Below, piece by piece: positions 42,390 through 50,918 of a stretch of 64,000 bases of DNA. Positions within the stretch are counted from its first letter, which is position 1. The number at the start of each line of letters is the position of its first letter. The notes beneath the pieces are model-generated. The model was not told where the DNA came from, did not search any database, and saw only the letters and a list, made by a program, of their open reading frames with translations. Both the position numbers and the translations under genes were made by a program. Origin of the DNA: an uncultured Pseudomonas sp. (lineage in GTDB: Bacteria > Pseudomonadota > Gammaproteobacteria > Pseudomonadales > Pseudomonadaceae). The DNA lies in assembly GCF_946885955.1 (NCBI RefSeq), contig NZ_CAMPHI010000021.1, forward strand, positions 21,775 through 85,774, written 5' to 3'.

Positions 42390-43414
42390 TGTGGCCTCCG
42401 TCTGAAACGTAAGACCAGGCGACTGTACCGCGGTTGCAGTTGCGGCCAGAGCTCGCGAACCACCAGCAGCACGCTGAACAGCAGGGCGGCGCCCAGCGGC
42501 CAGCAATACAGGGCCAGGGCCGGGCGTGCCAGGGTGGACTGCTGCGCCACCGGCTCGAGTCGATCGAGGCTGGCTTCAATGGCGCGCAATTCATCGCTGT
42601 CGCGCGCGCGGAAGTACTCGCCGCCGGTCAGTTCGGCGATGCCGCGCAGGGTCGGTTCATCGAGATCCAGACCGGGATTGAGCCCGAACATGCCAAGCAC
42701 GCCTTGCTCCGGGTCGGCGCCGATGCCGATGGGATAGATCTTCACCCCTTCCTCGGCGGCCAGACGCGCCGCGGTCATCGGTTCGATCTCGCCGCCGGTA
42801 TTGGCGCCGTCGGTGACCAGGACCAGCACGCGGCTGTCCGCCGGGCGCTCGCGCAGGCGTTTCACCGCCAGGCCGATGGCGTCGCCGATCGCGGTGTTCT
42901 TGCCGGCGATGCCGATCAGCGCTTCGTCGAGCCAGGTGCGCACGGTGCGCCGGTCGAAGGTCAGCGGGGCTTGCAGGTAGGCCTGGCTGCCGAACAGGAT
43001 CAGGCCGACGCGGTCGCCGCGGCGGCCTTCGATAAAGTCGCCGAGCAGGTGTTTGACCAGGGTCAGGCGGTCCACATCTTCATCTTCCCAGCGCATGTCG
43101 GCATAGCTCATTGAACCGGACACGTCGACGGCGACCAACAGGTCGCGGCCACTGGCGGGCAGCGGCAAAGGCTCGCCGACCCATTCCGGGCGGGCGGCGG
43201 CGCTCAGTAGCAGCAGCCACAACAGGATGAACGGCAATTGCTGGCGCCAGGACGGCAAGCCCGCGCGGGCGCGGCGACCGGCCAGGTTCTCCAGCTCGCC
43301 GAGAAAACTGACTTTCAGGGCGGCCTCGCCACTGTCCGCCACCGGCAGCAGCCGACGCATCAGCCAGGGCAGCGGCAGCAGCAGGAAGATCCACGGCCAG
43401 GTGAACTCAAACAT
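42386..43414 (-). CDS. batA: BatA, membrane-anchored VWA protein
   Basis: Protein of 342 residues with helices at about 5-22 and 58-76, then a VWA domain facing one side of the membrane and a last helix near 307-325. The MIDAS motif is intact: AVDVSGSMSYAD (Asp97, Ser99, Ser101), with the Thr loop in LTFDRRTVRT and the third motif in VLVTDGANTGG. It likely works with the degenerate BatB partner. ATG 43414 overlaps the DUF4381 gene by 8 bp. Confidence 0.93.
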   Translation of the reverse strand: MFEFTWPWIFLLLPLPWLMRRLLPVADSGEAALKVSFLGELENLAGRRARAGLPSWRQQLPFILLWLLLLSAAARPEWVGEPLPLPASGRDLLVAVDVSGSMSYADMRWEDEDVDRLTLVKHLLGDFIEGRRGDRVGLILFGSQAYLQAPLTFDRRTVRTWLDEALIGIAGKNTAIGDAIGLAVKRLRERPADSRVLVLVTDGANTGGEIEPMTAARLAAEEGVKIYPIGIGADPEQGVLGMFGLNPGLDLDEPTLRGIAELTGGEYFRARDSDELRAIEASLDRLEPVAQQSTLARPALALYCWPLGAALLFSVLLVVRELWPQLQPRYSRLVLRFRRRPQ

Positions 43415-43901
43415 GCTTGCGTATCCAGATCGCGACCGCCTGGTTGAGCCCATCGATGGCCTTGTCGTCCAGGGTGCAATGCGGGCGGTAGGCGCCCTCG
43501 ACGAGGATCATCCAACGGGTCAATCCGGCGGCCGGGCAGCGGCTGTCGAGAAACGCCAGCCAGGCGCGACTGCTCAGGACGTGGCTGTGGCTTTGCGGAT
43601 ACCGCTCGCGGCACAGGCGCTTGAGCACGCCATTGAGCTGCTGCAACCAGGGCCCGGCGGGAGCACCGTCATAGGGTTTGCGAAAGTGTTCGAGCTCGGC
43701 CAGGGCCGCCTCGCGGAGCGGATCGAGGCCAGGTTCGGCGCTACTCTCGCGGCGTTTCGCCGTCAGTCGGCGGACCAGCCGGAACAGGCCCCAGAGCAGA
43801 AATGGCAACAGTGCGGCGAGCAGCCACCAGCCCGGCGCGGGCGGCCACCAGCTTATCGGTGGCGGGGCGATCAGTGGTTCGAGTTGGTCCAGGGGATTCA
43901 T
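43407..43901 (-). CDS. DUF4381 domain protein of the bat operon
   Basis: Protein of 164 residues with one membrane helix (about 24-41, GWWLLAALLPFLLWGLFRLV) preceded by a conserved Pro/Trp stretch (APPPISWWPPAPGWW). The rest is a helical cytoplasmic domain. This matches DUF4381, which is found between DUF58 and batA. The end overlaps batA and the start overlaps the DUF58 gene, so it is translationally coupled. Role: probable scaffold, by context. Confidence 0.9.
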   Translation of the reverse strand: MNPLDQLEPLIAPPPISWWPPAPGWWLLAALLPFLLWGLFRLVRRLTAKRRESSAEPGLDPLREAALAELEHFRKPYDGAPAGPWLQQLNGVLKRLCRERYPQSHSHVLSSRAWLAFLDSRCPAAGLTRWMILVEGAYRPHCTLDDKAIDGLNQAVAIWIRKHV

Positions 43902-44839
43902 GCTTTCTTCCCTGGGCGCTGGGCATTCAGGTGTTCGCGCAGCTGTTCGATCATGTCGTAGCGGGTGCTCAGGGGCAGCAGCGGTACGCCGAGTTTTTGC
44001 GCCAAGCGCTGCCAGCGCGCCTGCCGGGCTTCGCCCTGGCGCTGGTAGGCCTCGCGCAGATCGGCGTTATGCGTATCGAGTTCCAGCCGCGCGCCGCGTT
44101 CGGCGAAGCGCAACAGGCCGGCGGCGGGCAGGGCATGGTCGAGCGGATCGCTCAGCGGCAACAGCAGCAGGTCGGTGTGCCGGGCCAGAAGGATCAGTTG
44201 TTGCTCGCTGCTGTCGCTCAGCGTGCGCTCGTCGCAGAGCACCATCACCAGGCTGCCGGGGCGCAACACCTCGCGCGCACGGCGCAGGGCCAAACCGAAA
44301 CTGTCGCGGGCCGGCTGCAGTTCCGTGGACAGCGCCTGGTTGGCCCGGGTCAGGCGATTGAGCAGCTGCAGCAGGCTTTGCTTGCTGCGCCGCGGCTTGA
44401 TTTCGTGCTGCTCCAGATCGCCGAACACCAACCCGCCAATGCGGTCGTTGTGGCCTAGGGCGGCCCAGCCGAGCAGGGCGGCGGCGTGGGCGGCAAGCAC
44501 CGATTTGAACATCAATCCGGAGCCGAAGAACAGGCGCTGGCTCTGCTCGGCGAGGATATAGATCGGCCGTTCGCGTTCCTCATGGAACAGCTTGGTGTGC
44601 GGCTCCTGGGTGCGCGCGGTGACCCGCCAATCGATGGTGCGCACATCGTCGCCAGGCTGATAGACGCGCACCTGGTCGAAGTCCACGCCGCGTCCGCGCA
44701 GCTTGGAATGGTGCAGGCCGATCAATGGGCTACGGCGCGCCGGGGTGGAGAACAGCTGCACCTCGCGCACGCGGTGGCGCATCTCGATAAGCTCGGCGAG
44801 ATTGACCCGGACGCCCGGTTGCGTGGGAAGCACGTGCAT
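43898..44839 (-). CDS. DUF58 domain protein of the bat operon
   Basis: Protein of 313 residues. The DUF58 core is LRGRGVDFDQVRVYQPGDDV followed by RTIDWRVTARTQEPHTKLF. A VWA-like fold surrounds this, without membrane helices. It begins MHVLPTQPGVRVNLAELIEM at ATG 44839, 5 bp after the moxR stop. It is the standard partner of MoxR in these operons. Function unknown at the molecular level. Confidence 0.92.
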   Translation of the reverse strand: MHVLPTQPGVRVNLAELIEMRHRVREVQLFSTPARRSPLIGLHHSKLRGRGVDFDQVRVYQPGDDVRTIDWRVTARTQEPHTKLFHEERERPIYILAEQSQRLFFGSGLMFKSVLAAHAAALLGWAALGHNDRIGGLVFGDLEQHEIKPRRSKQSLLQLLNRLTRANQALSTELQPARDSFGLALRRAREVLRPGSLVMVLCDERTLSDSSEQQLILLARHTDLLLLPLSDPLDHALPAAGLLRFAERGARLELDTHNADLREAYQRQGEARQARWQRLAQKLGVPLLPLSTRYDMIEQLREHLNAQRPGKKA

Positions 44840-44844
44840 AGGCG

Positions 44845-45804
44845 TCAGGCGACTGCCACCACATCGAGGATGCGCTGCACCACACGGTCCTGATCGATAC
44901 CTGAGGCCTCGGCCTCGAACGACAGGATGATGCGATGCCGCAGCACGTCGAACAGCACCGCCTGGATATCTTCCGGGCTGACGAAATCGCGCCCGGCCAG
45001 CCAGGCATGCGCGCGTGCGCAGCGGTCCAGGGCGATGGAGCCGCGCGGGCTGGCGCCATAGGCGATCCACTCGGCCAGTTCCGGGTCGAACTTGGCCGGG
45101 GTGCGCGAGGCCATCACCAGCTGTACCAGGTATTCCTCCACCGCATCGGCCATGTACAGGCCGAGGATTTCCTTGCGCGCGGCGAAGATCGCCTGCTGGC
45201 TGACCCGGTGTTCCGGCTTGGCTTCGCCATTGAGTGCGTCGCCGCGGGCCTGGGCGAGGATCTTGCGTTCGACGTTGGCGTCCGGGAAGCCGATTTTCAC
45301 ATGCATCAGGAAGCGGTCGAGCTGGGCTTCCGGCAGTGGATAAGTACCTTCCTGCTCGATCGGGTTCTGCGTGGCCATCACCAGAAATAATGGCGACAGC
45401 TCATAGGTGCAGCGTCCGACGCTGACCTGGCGCTCGGCCATGGCTTCGAGCAGCGCCGACTGCACCTTGGCCGGGGCGCGGTTGATCTCGTCGGCCAGCA
45501 CCAGATTGTGGAAGATCGGCCCCTGCTGGAACACGAAACTGCCGGTCTCGGGGCGGTAGATTTCGGTGCCGGTGATGTCGGCGGGCAACAGGTCCGGGGT
45601 GAACTGGATGCGGTGGAATTCGCCTTCGATGCCTTCGGCCAGCTCCTTGATCGCTTTGGTCTTGGCCAGGCCGGGCGCCCCTTCGACCAGCATATGGCCG
45701 TCGGCGAGCAGGGCGATCAGCAGCCGTTCGATGAGTTTTTCCTGGCCAAGGATTTGCGTAGAAAGAAAATGTCGCAGGGCGACCAGCGCTTCGCGGTGTT
45801 CCAT
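44845..45804 (-). CDS. MoxR-family AAA+ ATPase of the bat operon
   Basis: Protein of 319 residues. Walker A is EGAPGLAKTKAIKEL (about residues 37-51) and Walker B is LVLADEINRAPAKVQ with the MoxR-specific sequence after it. QNPIEQEGTYPLPEAQLDRF carries sensor-1 and the arginine finger. ATG 45804 gives the usual MEHREALVALRHFLSTQILG. It is the first gene of the six-gene operon and likely acts as a chaperone for the VWA proteins. Confidence 0.94.
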   Translation of the reverse strand: MEHREALVALRHFLSTQILGQEKLIERLLIALLADGHMLVEGAPGLAKTKAIKELAEGIEGEFHRIQFTPDLLPADITGTEIYRPETGSFVFQQGPIFHNLVLADEINRAPAKVQSALLEAMAERQVSVGRCTYELSPLFLVMATQNPIEQEGTYPLPEAQLDRFLMHVKIGFPDANVERKILAQARGDALNGEAKPEHRVSQQAIFAARKEILGLYMADAVEEYLVQLVMASRTPAKFDPELAEWIAYGASPRGSIALDRCARAHAWLAGRDFVSPEDIQAVLFDVLRHRIILSFEAEASGIDQDRVVQRILDVVAVA

Positions 45805-45870
45805 TGTTGGGCTCTTTCCGAAAGGGACAAATCGTGCCGGACGCACGACGGCCTAGACTTTAAAGCATTT

Positions 45871-45899
45871 GCCGAGGCGCCGGCTATGCGCTCCTCGGC
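45871..45899 (-). terminator. Candidate terminator after pxpC
   Basis: On the minus strand GCCGAG-GA-GCGC pairs with GCGC-CTCGGC around an ATAGCCG loop, followed by AAATGCTTT. It lies 37 bases after the pxpC stop and before the bat operon. There is no clean T-run, so it could also be Rho-related or a leader hairpin for moxR. Confidence 0.5.
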
Positions 45900-45935
45900 A
45901 TCTTGCAAAGCAATCGGTAGAGAAACAGCCTCCGG

Positions 45936-46877
45936 TCAGCCCGGGTAACTTCGCCATTGATCGAGCAAGCGCAGATGGCTTTCCTGCGCGGTCTCCTGCA
46001 GTACGGGCGCCAGCTGCAGTTCCTCGCCGGGCAGACATTGCGCCAGGCGTGCGACGGCCTGTGGGGTGAGAGCGCCGAGGCGTGGGTAGCCGCCGATGGT
46101 TTGCCGGTCGTTGAGCAGGATGATCGGTTGGCCGTCGGGCGGTACCTGTACGGCGCCCAGCGGAATCCCTTCGGAGATGGTCGTCGAACGCAGTGTCTGC
46201 AGGCGCGGGCCGAGCAGGCGTATGCCCATGCGGTCGGCGCGCGAGTCGATCTTCCAGGCGCTGTTGAACACGTCGAACAGGCTTTGGCCGTTGAAGTCGC
46301 CGATCTGCGCACCCATCACCAATTCCAGGCGCGGCGAAGGCGCGAACCGGGGAATCAGCCGTGCGTCCATGCGCCGTGGTGCCGCTACTGCCTGCGCCCA
46401 CTGCAAGTGGTCGCCCACCGCCAGCGGTTTGCCGTCGCCATGCAGGCCGCCCAGGTGTTCGCGGGCCATGCTCGAACAGCTGCCGAGCACCGCATTGGCG
46501 CGGAAGCCTCCTGGCGCGGCGAGATAGGCGCGGGCGCCCTGACGCGGCTGGGCGAAGCGCAACTGCTGCCCCTTGCGCACGATGAAGGTGGACCAGGGCT
46601 GCAGGGGTTCGCCGTCCAGGGTGGCACCGAGATCGGCACCCGCCAGGGCCAGGCAACCTTGTTGCTCGCAGCGCAGATCAAAATTACCCAGGGTGATTTC
46701 CACCACCACGGCATCCAAAGCATTGCCCAGTAGCCAGTTGGCCCAGTACATGGAAATCCAATCCAGGGCGCCGCTTTGGCTGACGCCGAGGTGGCGCACG
46801 CCGAAGCGGCCGGCATCCTGCAGTTGGATAAAGGGGCTGCTGCGTTCGACGCGCAGCCCGCCAGTGTCGCGGTTCAT
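45936..46877 (-). CDS. pxpC: 5-oxoprolinase subunit PxpC
   Basis: Protein of 313 residues of the biotin-dependent carboxyltransferase-like AHS2 family (KipA/YbgK). Motifs include LQDAGRFGVRHLGVSQSGAL, with ALAGADLGATLDGEPL and a C-terminal LNDRQTIGGYPRLGALTP. With PxpA and PxpB it forms the ATP-dependent prokaryotic 5-oxoprolinase that opens pyroglutamate to glutamate. ATG 46877 overlaps pxpB by 4 bp. The gene order A-B-C is the typical one. Confidence 0.95.
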   Translation of the reverse strand: MNRDTGGLRVERSSPFIQLQDAGRFGVRHLGVSQSGALDWISMYWANWLLGNALDAVVVEITLGNFDLRCEQQGCLALAGADLGATLDGEPLQPWSTFIVRKGQQLRFAQPRQGARAYLAAPGGFRANAVLGSCSSMAREHLGGLHGDGKPLAVGDHLQWAQAVAAPRRMDARLIPRFAPSPRLELVMGAQIGDFNGQSLFDVFNSAWKIDSRADRMGIRLLGPRLQTLRSTTISEGIPLGAVQVPPDGQPIILLNDRQTIGGYPRLGALTPQAVARLAQCLPGEELQLAPVLQETAQESHLRLLDQWRSYPG

Positions 46878-47587
46878 AGTGGCGTCTCCAGGGGGCTGTC
46901 GTCGCCGCCGAGGCGGATGAATTCGGCATGATCGATAGGCGTGAAGCGCACCCGGTCGCCCGGTTGCAACAGGCTGTAACCATCGATGCAATGGTCGAAA
47001 AGCTTCACCGGGCTGCGCCCGAGCAGGTTCCAACCGCCAGGCGAAACCGCCGGGTAGATCGCGGTCTGGCGCTCGGCGATGCCCACACTGCCGGCTGCGA
47101 CCCGTTTGCGCGGGGTACTCAGGCGCGGCGTGGCCAGGGCTTCCTCGACCAACCCCATAAAGGCGAAGCCAGGGGCGAAACCGATGGCGAACACCTGATA
47201 TTCGTGGCGGCTGTGGCGTTCGATCACCTGGCTTTCGCTGAGCCCGTAGCGTTGCGCCAGCAAGGGTAGTTCGGGGCCGACGCTGGGGTGGTACCAGGTC
47301 GGCAACTCATGACAGCGACCGCCCTGGGCACTGGCCGGTTGCAGATCGGCGAAGGCCTCGGCGATCAGTTCGCGTACACGTAGCCCGGCCATGCGCCTGA
47401 GATCGTAGTGCAGCAACAGGGTGGTGTAGGAGGGCACCAGGTCGATCAGCGCATCGCCGAAAGTGGCGCGCAGGCGTTGGCTGGCGGCCAGTATCCAGGG
47501 CATGTTGCTTTCGTCGATGCTGTCGAACAGGCGCAGTGTCAGGCTGTCGATGCCGGCGACTTCGAGTTTCGGGATCGGTGCTTTCAT
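46874..47587 (-). CDS. pxpB: 5-oxoprolinase subunit PxpB
   Basis: Protein of 237 residues of the AHS1/KipI family. It has [20 protein letters not shown] in the N-terminal half and the block [20 protein letters not shown] in the middle. [20 protein letters not shown] and [11 protein letters not shown] lie in the cyclophilin-like C-terminal half. ATG 47587 overlaps the pxpA stop (ATGA), which was preferred to the GTG six bases upstream. It binds PxpC. Confidence 0.95.
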   Translation of the reverse strand: MKAPIPKLEVAGIDSLTLRLFDSIDESNMPWILAASQRLRATFGDALIDLVPSYTTLLLHYDLRRMAGLRVRELIAEAFADLQPASAQGGRCHELPTWYHPSVGPELPLLAQRYGLSESQVIERHSRHEYQVFAIGFAPGFAFMGLVEEALATPRLSTPRKRVAAGSVGIAERQTAIYPAVSPGGWNLLGRSPVKLFDHCIDGYSLLQPGDRVRFTPIDHAEFIRLGGDDSPLETPL

Positions 47588-48336
47588 GCCCACCTCGGGT
47601 TGTCGAAGGCTTCACGGATGCGCCGCACCGCTGCGACGGATTCGGCATTGTCGCCATGCACGCAGAGCGTGTGGGCCTGCAAGGGTAACGAACTGCCATC
47701 GCTGGCAAACAGGGCATCGCCCTTGGCCAGGCAGACCGCTTGGGCGACGATCAGCTCGCTGTCGTGGTGCACCGCGCCAGGCTGGCTACGCGCAACCAGA
47801 AAACCCGCTGGGTCGTAGGCGCGGTCGGCGAAGGCTTCGAACCACAGGGTCAGGCCGAACTCGGCGCCGATGGCCTGGGTCTGGCGATTGTCGCGGGTGG
47901 TCATCAGCATCAGCGGCAGGCTGCGGTCATAGCTGGCTATGGCGCGCATCACCGCTCGCAGAATTTCCGGTTTGCGCATCATGTCCTGATACAGCGCGCC
48001 ATGGGGTTTGACGTAGCTGACGCGGGTGCCCTGGCTGCGGCAGATGGCCTCCAGGGCGCCGACCTGATAAAGCAGCAGGTCTTCGACTTCCTGGGGCGAG
48101 CAGTCCATCGAGCGACGGCCGAAACCGACCAGATCCGGATAGCCGGGATGGGCGCCGATGCGCACGCCGTGTTCGAGCGCCAGGGCGACGGTCTTGCGCA
48201 TGATGCCGGGGTCGGAGGCGTGGAAGCCGCAGGCGATATTGGCGCAGTCGATATAGGGCATGACCTCGGCATCCAGCCCCATTTGCCAGGCGCCGAAGCT
48301 TTCACCTATATCGCAGTTCAGAAGCAGGCTGTTCAA
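47584..48336 (-). CDS. pxpA: 5-oxoprolinase subunit PxpA (LamB/YcsF family)
   Basis: Protein of 250 residues with the YcsF signature [16 protein letters not shown] at the start and [18 protein letters not shown] near residue 30. [18 protein letters not shown] and [11 protein letters not shown] follow, containing His and Asp residues that line the active site. It is the catalytic partner of PxpBC. A clear operator-like block lies about 100-160 bases upstream (48430-48500). It is the first gene of its operon. Confidence 0.96.
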   Translation of the reverse strand: MNSLLLNCDIGESFGAWQMGLDAEVMPYIDCANIACGFHASDPGIMRKTVALALEHGVRIGAHPGYPDLVGFGRRSMDCSPQEVEDLLLYQVGALEAICRSQGTRVSYVKPHGALYQDMMRKPEILRAVMRAIASYDRSLPLMLMTTRDNRQTQAIGAEFGLTLWFEAFADRAYDPAGFLVARSQPGAVHHDSELIVAQAVCLAKGDALFASDGSSLPLQAHTLCVHGDNAESVAAVRRIREAFDNPRWA

Positions 48337-48429
48337 AGGGATGTTCCTCTGTGCGGGGCGTCTCGTCGGTATGCACGAGCATGGCGATAGCGAACGGACG
48401 GCCGCGTTTTATGGAATGACCTGCGCAGC

Positions 48430-48500
48430 ATTCTTGGGCGGTGCGCGGCGGGCGTCCAACTAATAAAAATGAGCGGCCGAGATAAGAAAAGTCGATGGTG
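48430..48500 (-). promoter_or_regulatory. Regulatory site A and promoter upstream of pxpABC
   Basis: Read on the minus strand: CATCGAC-TTTTCTTATC, GGCCGCTC, then TTTTTATTAGTTGGAC, 18 bases, AAGAAT. TTGGAC (complement of 48454-48459) and AAGAAT (complement of 48430-48435) are placed as -35 and -10. The GATAAGAAAA/GGCC/GTCCAAC/ATTCTT blocks and their spacing are shared with site C upstream of the porin gene. The start codon of pxpA lies about 94 bases downstream of the -10. Likely bound by the LysR protein at 54477. Confidence 0.7.
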
Positions 48501-48547
48501 CTCAACCAGGCGCCGCGTTGAGCGCCTGCTCGGCCGGAAGCGCGAGG

Positions 48548-48589
48548 CATAAGCTTTTTCGATCGTAAGCCTCTGTTTTTTCTCGTTGG
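48548..48589 (+). promoter_or_regulatory. Regulatory site B upstream of the orphan TRAP binding-protein gene
   Basis: GCCTCTGTTTTTTCTCGTTGGAC (48567-48589) matches, in the opposite orientation, the block at 54335-54358. TTTTTCGATCG precedes it. TTGGAC at 48584-48589 would be the -35. A matching -10 is not clear. The site faces the gene at 48776. Apart from sites A and B, the 427-base gap 48337-48763 holds no gene. Confidence 0.65.
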
Positions 48590-48775
48590 ACACTGCCGTC
48601 GGTAAATTCGACAGTCGTGTTGTGGTTTGCTCCTTCGCGCAGCGATCACTTTGCGCGCACCCCTGGCCGGCCCACCATCTCGGCCAGGGGTGTCCTTTCC
48701 AACGGCGGGGCGCCGTGGTTGTTGCGGATAGATTGTTGACCTGGCTCCCTGATTCCACGACTCATGGACACGCCA

Positions 48776-49780
48776 ATGAAACCCTCTCTCTATTTACAGT
48801 TCCCCGCGGTGCTCGCCTCCCTGGTCAGCGCCGTGACGGCACAGGCAGCCGAGCACTGGAGCATGTCGGCCGAGCAGCCGACGAGCAACTTCATCACGCG
48901 GATCGCCCGCGACTTCGCCCGCCAGGTCAAACGCGAGAGCAAGGGCGAACTGGACATTCGCGTTTCGCCCAATTCGACATTATTCAAACGTGCCCAGGTG
49001 AAAGCCGCGGTGGCGCGCGGGGACATTCAACTGGGCGATCTGTTCATGTCGGTATTGAGTGATGAGGACCCGCTGTATGCGCTCGACAGCCTGCCGTTTC
49101 TGGTCACCGATTACGATCAGGCGAAACGGCTCTGGCAGGCCAGTCGGCCGGCCATCGAGCAGCGCCTGCTAAAGGATGGCGTGCGCCTGCTGTATGCCGT
49201 GCCCTGGCCGCCGCAGAGCTTGTACAGCAACAAGCCGGTGAACCGCATGGCGGATTTCAAAGGGTTGAAATTCCGTTCCTACAACCCGACCATCGAGCGC
49301 CTGGCCGAGCTGCTGGAGGCAACGCCTACCACCATCGCCACCGAAGACGTGCCCCAGGCATTCGACAGTGGTCAGGTCAATGCCATGCTGACTTCCTCGG
49401 CCACCGGCGTGGATTTGCAGGCGTGGAAATTCGCCAGCCATTTCTACGACATCAAGGCGTTCATTCCGAAGAACATCACGGTGGTCAACGAGGCGGCGTT
49501 CCAGCGCCTGTCGATCACCGCGCAGCACGCCTTGCTGGACGCCGCCAAGCGCGCAGAGCTGCAGGGCTGGGAGCTGTCCTGGGCATTGAACGACTATCAG
49601 ATCAGAACGCTGCAGCGTCAGGGCATGAGCATCGCCACCGAGGCGCCGCAGGACGTCCGCGCCGGGTTGGATGCGATCGGCCGAACGCTCGCCTGGGAAT
49701 GGCTCGGCAAGGCGGGGGAGCAGGGCCGGGAGATCGTCGACGAATATCGCGAAGGTTCGACCAAGGCCCAGGCTGAATAA
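48776..49780 (+). CDS. TRAP transporter substrate-binding protein (DctP family), orphan
   Basis: Periplasmic protein of 334 residues with a signal peptide (about 1-24, VTAQAAEHW). The DctP fold is shown by LYAVPWPPQSLYSNKPVNRM, DFKGLKFRSYNPTIERL (with the carboxylate-binding Arg) and FYDIKAFIPKNITVVNEAAF. It is clearly paralogous to the protein at 55697 over its whole length. No permease gene lies beside it, so it may share the DctQM at 56745-58674. ATG 48776 was preferred to ATG 48764 because GGA precedes it and the protein then starts MKPSLY. Homologues in Bordetella (DctP6/DctP7) bind pyroglutamate, which fits the neighbours. Confidence 0.88.
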   Translation: MKPSLYLQFPAVLASLVSAVTAQAAEHWSMSAEQPTSNFITRIARDFARQVKRESKGELDIRVSPNSTLFKRAQVKAAVARGDIQLGDLFMSVLSDEDPLYALDSLPFLVTDYDQAKRLWQASRPAIEQRLLKDGVRLLYAVPWPPQSLYSNKPVNRMADFKGLKFRSYNPTIERLAELLEATPTTIATEDVPQAFDSGQVNAMLTSSATGVDLQAWKFASHFYDIKAFIPKNITVVNEAAFQRLSITAQHALLDAAKRAELQGWELSWALNDYQIRTLQRQGMSIATEAPQDVRAGLDAIGRTLAWEWLGKAGEQGREIVDEYREGSTKAQAE

Positions 49781-49840
49781 GTCCAGCCCAGCCTGGGCAT
49801 CTGGCTGAGATGCTCGAAGTCTGACGGCGACAGCTCGCTT

Positions 49841-49875
49841 GTCGTTCACTTACGCCAAGTGAACGACATTTTTTG
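49841..49875 (+). terminator. Rho-independent terminator after the orphan TRAP gene
   Basis: GTCGTTCACTT (49841-49851) and AAGTGAACGAC (49857-49867) form a perfect 11-bp stem with loop ACGCC, followed by ATTTTTTGG. It is a textbook terminator 60 bases after the stop. Confidence 0.95.
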
Positions 49876-49998
49876 GTTCTTCGCATTTCTTTGGGGGCAG
49901 GCGGATTTGACACTGGACTGGCAATGTTGTGTGTTCTGCGCGCGGCGCTATTTAACTCTGGGTCGAGATCATTAGCGTGTTGATCTGTCGTCCTGGTT

Positions 49999-50545
49999 TC
50001 GCCCCTTACGGGCGAGTCACTTTCTCTTGCTTGCCCAAGAGAAAGTAACCAAAGAGAAGGGCACCCCGACATCCGGCCCCGGCTGCGCCGGGGTTATTCG
50101 CTTCGCTCACCCTTCGGGCCAGCCTTCGGCTGTTACTTCGCTTCGCTACGTTTCCCTCGCTTCATCACCGCTCCAGGGGCACGCCCCGAAGGGCCATCCC
50201 TGGCCTAGGCGGCCCCACCCATCGGGGCTCTCGCGACATCCATGTCGCTCAACCCCTTCCGCGGTGATTCCACTCGGCCTCCTGAAGGGGATTTTGGCGT
50301 CGTCTGTGCGATCGCAGCTTAATAAGAGCAAAAGCAAAAACAGACGCCGCCGCGCCTGACCTGATGAAGAACTTGCAAGCTCGCGACCCGGTCCCGTCAG
50401 AAACCCGAATGCCGGGTGCCCTTCTTTGGCACACCTTTCTTGGGCAAGCAGAGAAACGGAGAGTAGCGGAGTAACAGCCGCAGGCTGGCCCGAAGGGGGA
50501 GCGCAGCGAATCAAGGTGTGGCGCCCGTGAGGGGCGCAACCAAAA
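49999..50545. repeat. Compound repeat element with inverted, shuffled modules
   Basis: The left arm (about 49999-50165) holds CGCCCCTTACGGGCG, CTTGCTTGCCCAAGAGAAAG, AACCAAAGAGAAGGGCACCC and TTCGGGCCAGCCTTCGGCTG. The right arm (about 50380-50545) holds the same modules on the other strand (GGGTGCCCTTCTTTGG, CTTGGGCAAGCAGAGAAACG, CAGCCGCAGGCTGGCCCGAA, CGCCCGTGAGGGGCGCA) in a different order. The middle part shows no domain. Open frames at 50027-50359 (+) and 50146-50625 (-) run through it but look spurious. Such elements are scattered in many Pseudomonas genomes. No transposase is present. Confidence 0.8.
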
Positions 50546-50620
50546 CGTTCAGCACACGCGTTAATGGGCCATGCCAAGCCATCGGTCGAAACACATAAAC
50601 TTGCCAGTCCGGTGTCAATC

Positions 50621-50639
50621 GACACATTACCAATGTGTC
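50621..50639. promoter_or_regulatory. Perfect palindrome GACACATT-ACC-AATGTGTC
   Basis: Eight-base arms around a three-base spacer, located about 280 bases downstream of the chemoreceptor's 3' end on its template side and beside the compound repeat. It looks like a dimeric regulator site or a terminator core. An A/T-rich stretch CTAAAAAACGCGTGTTTTTCTAG at 50657-50679 follows. No nearby gene start explains it. Confidence 0.4.
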
Positions 50640-50811
50640 ACGAAGAATTATCCAGGCTAAAAAACGCGTGTTTTTCTAGGGAGGCATGGCGAAGCCTTGT
50701 TCAGCGCTGGCTCGGCTGTTGATCCGCTTCGTCAGGTGGCAATGTGGAATGGCCTGGCGCCTTAGCTTTCAGTGGCTCCGTAGCCGGGGCCGGTTGCATG
50801 CAGCTATGCTC

Positions 50812-50891
50812 TGTAGGAGGCTTGCGGTGGTCCAGCGCACCATCGATGCTGTTAGCGGCAGGGGCGGATCGCCAGCAAGCTGGCTCCTACA
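50812..50891. repeat. Short REP-like element (TGTAGGAG ... CTCCTACA)
   Basis: TGTAGGAG at 50812-50819 and CTCCTACA at 50884-50891 are inverted ends. The right side contains GGGGCGGATCGCCAGCAAGC followed by TGGCTCCTACA, a familiar Pseudomonas intergenic repeat. The 373-base stretch 50546-50918 holds only this element and the palindrome; the 78-codon frame at 50686-50922 is not credible. Confidence 0.75.
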
Positions 50892-50918
50892 GGTGGCGTG
50901 CGCACTTGTAGTGAGCGA

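Noticed and set aside
50027..50625. Open frames of 110 (+) and 159 (-) codons in the compound repeat
   Set aside because: They translate repeat DNA in both directions, with no domain and no ribosome-binding site.
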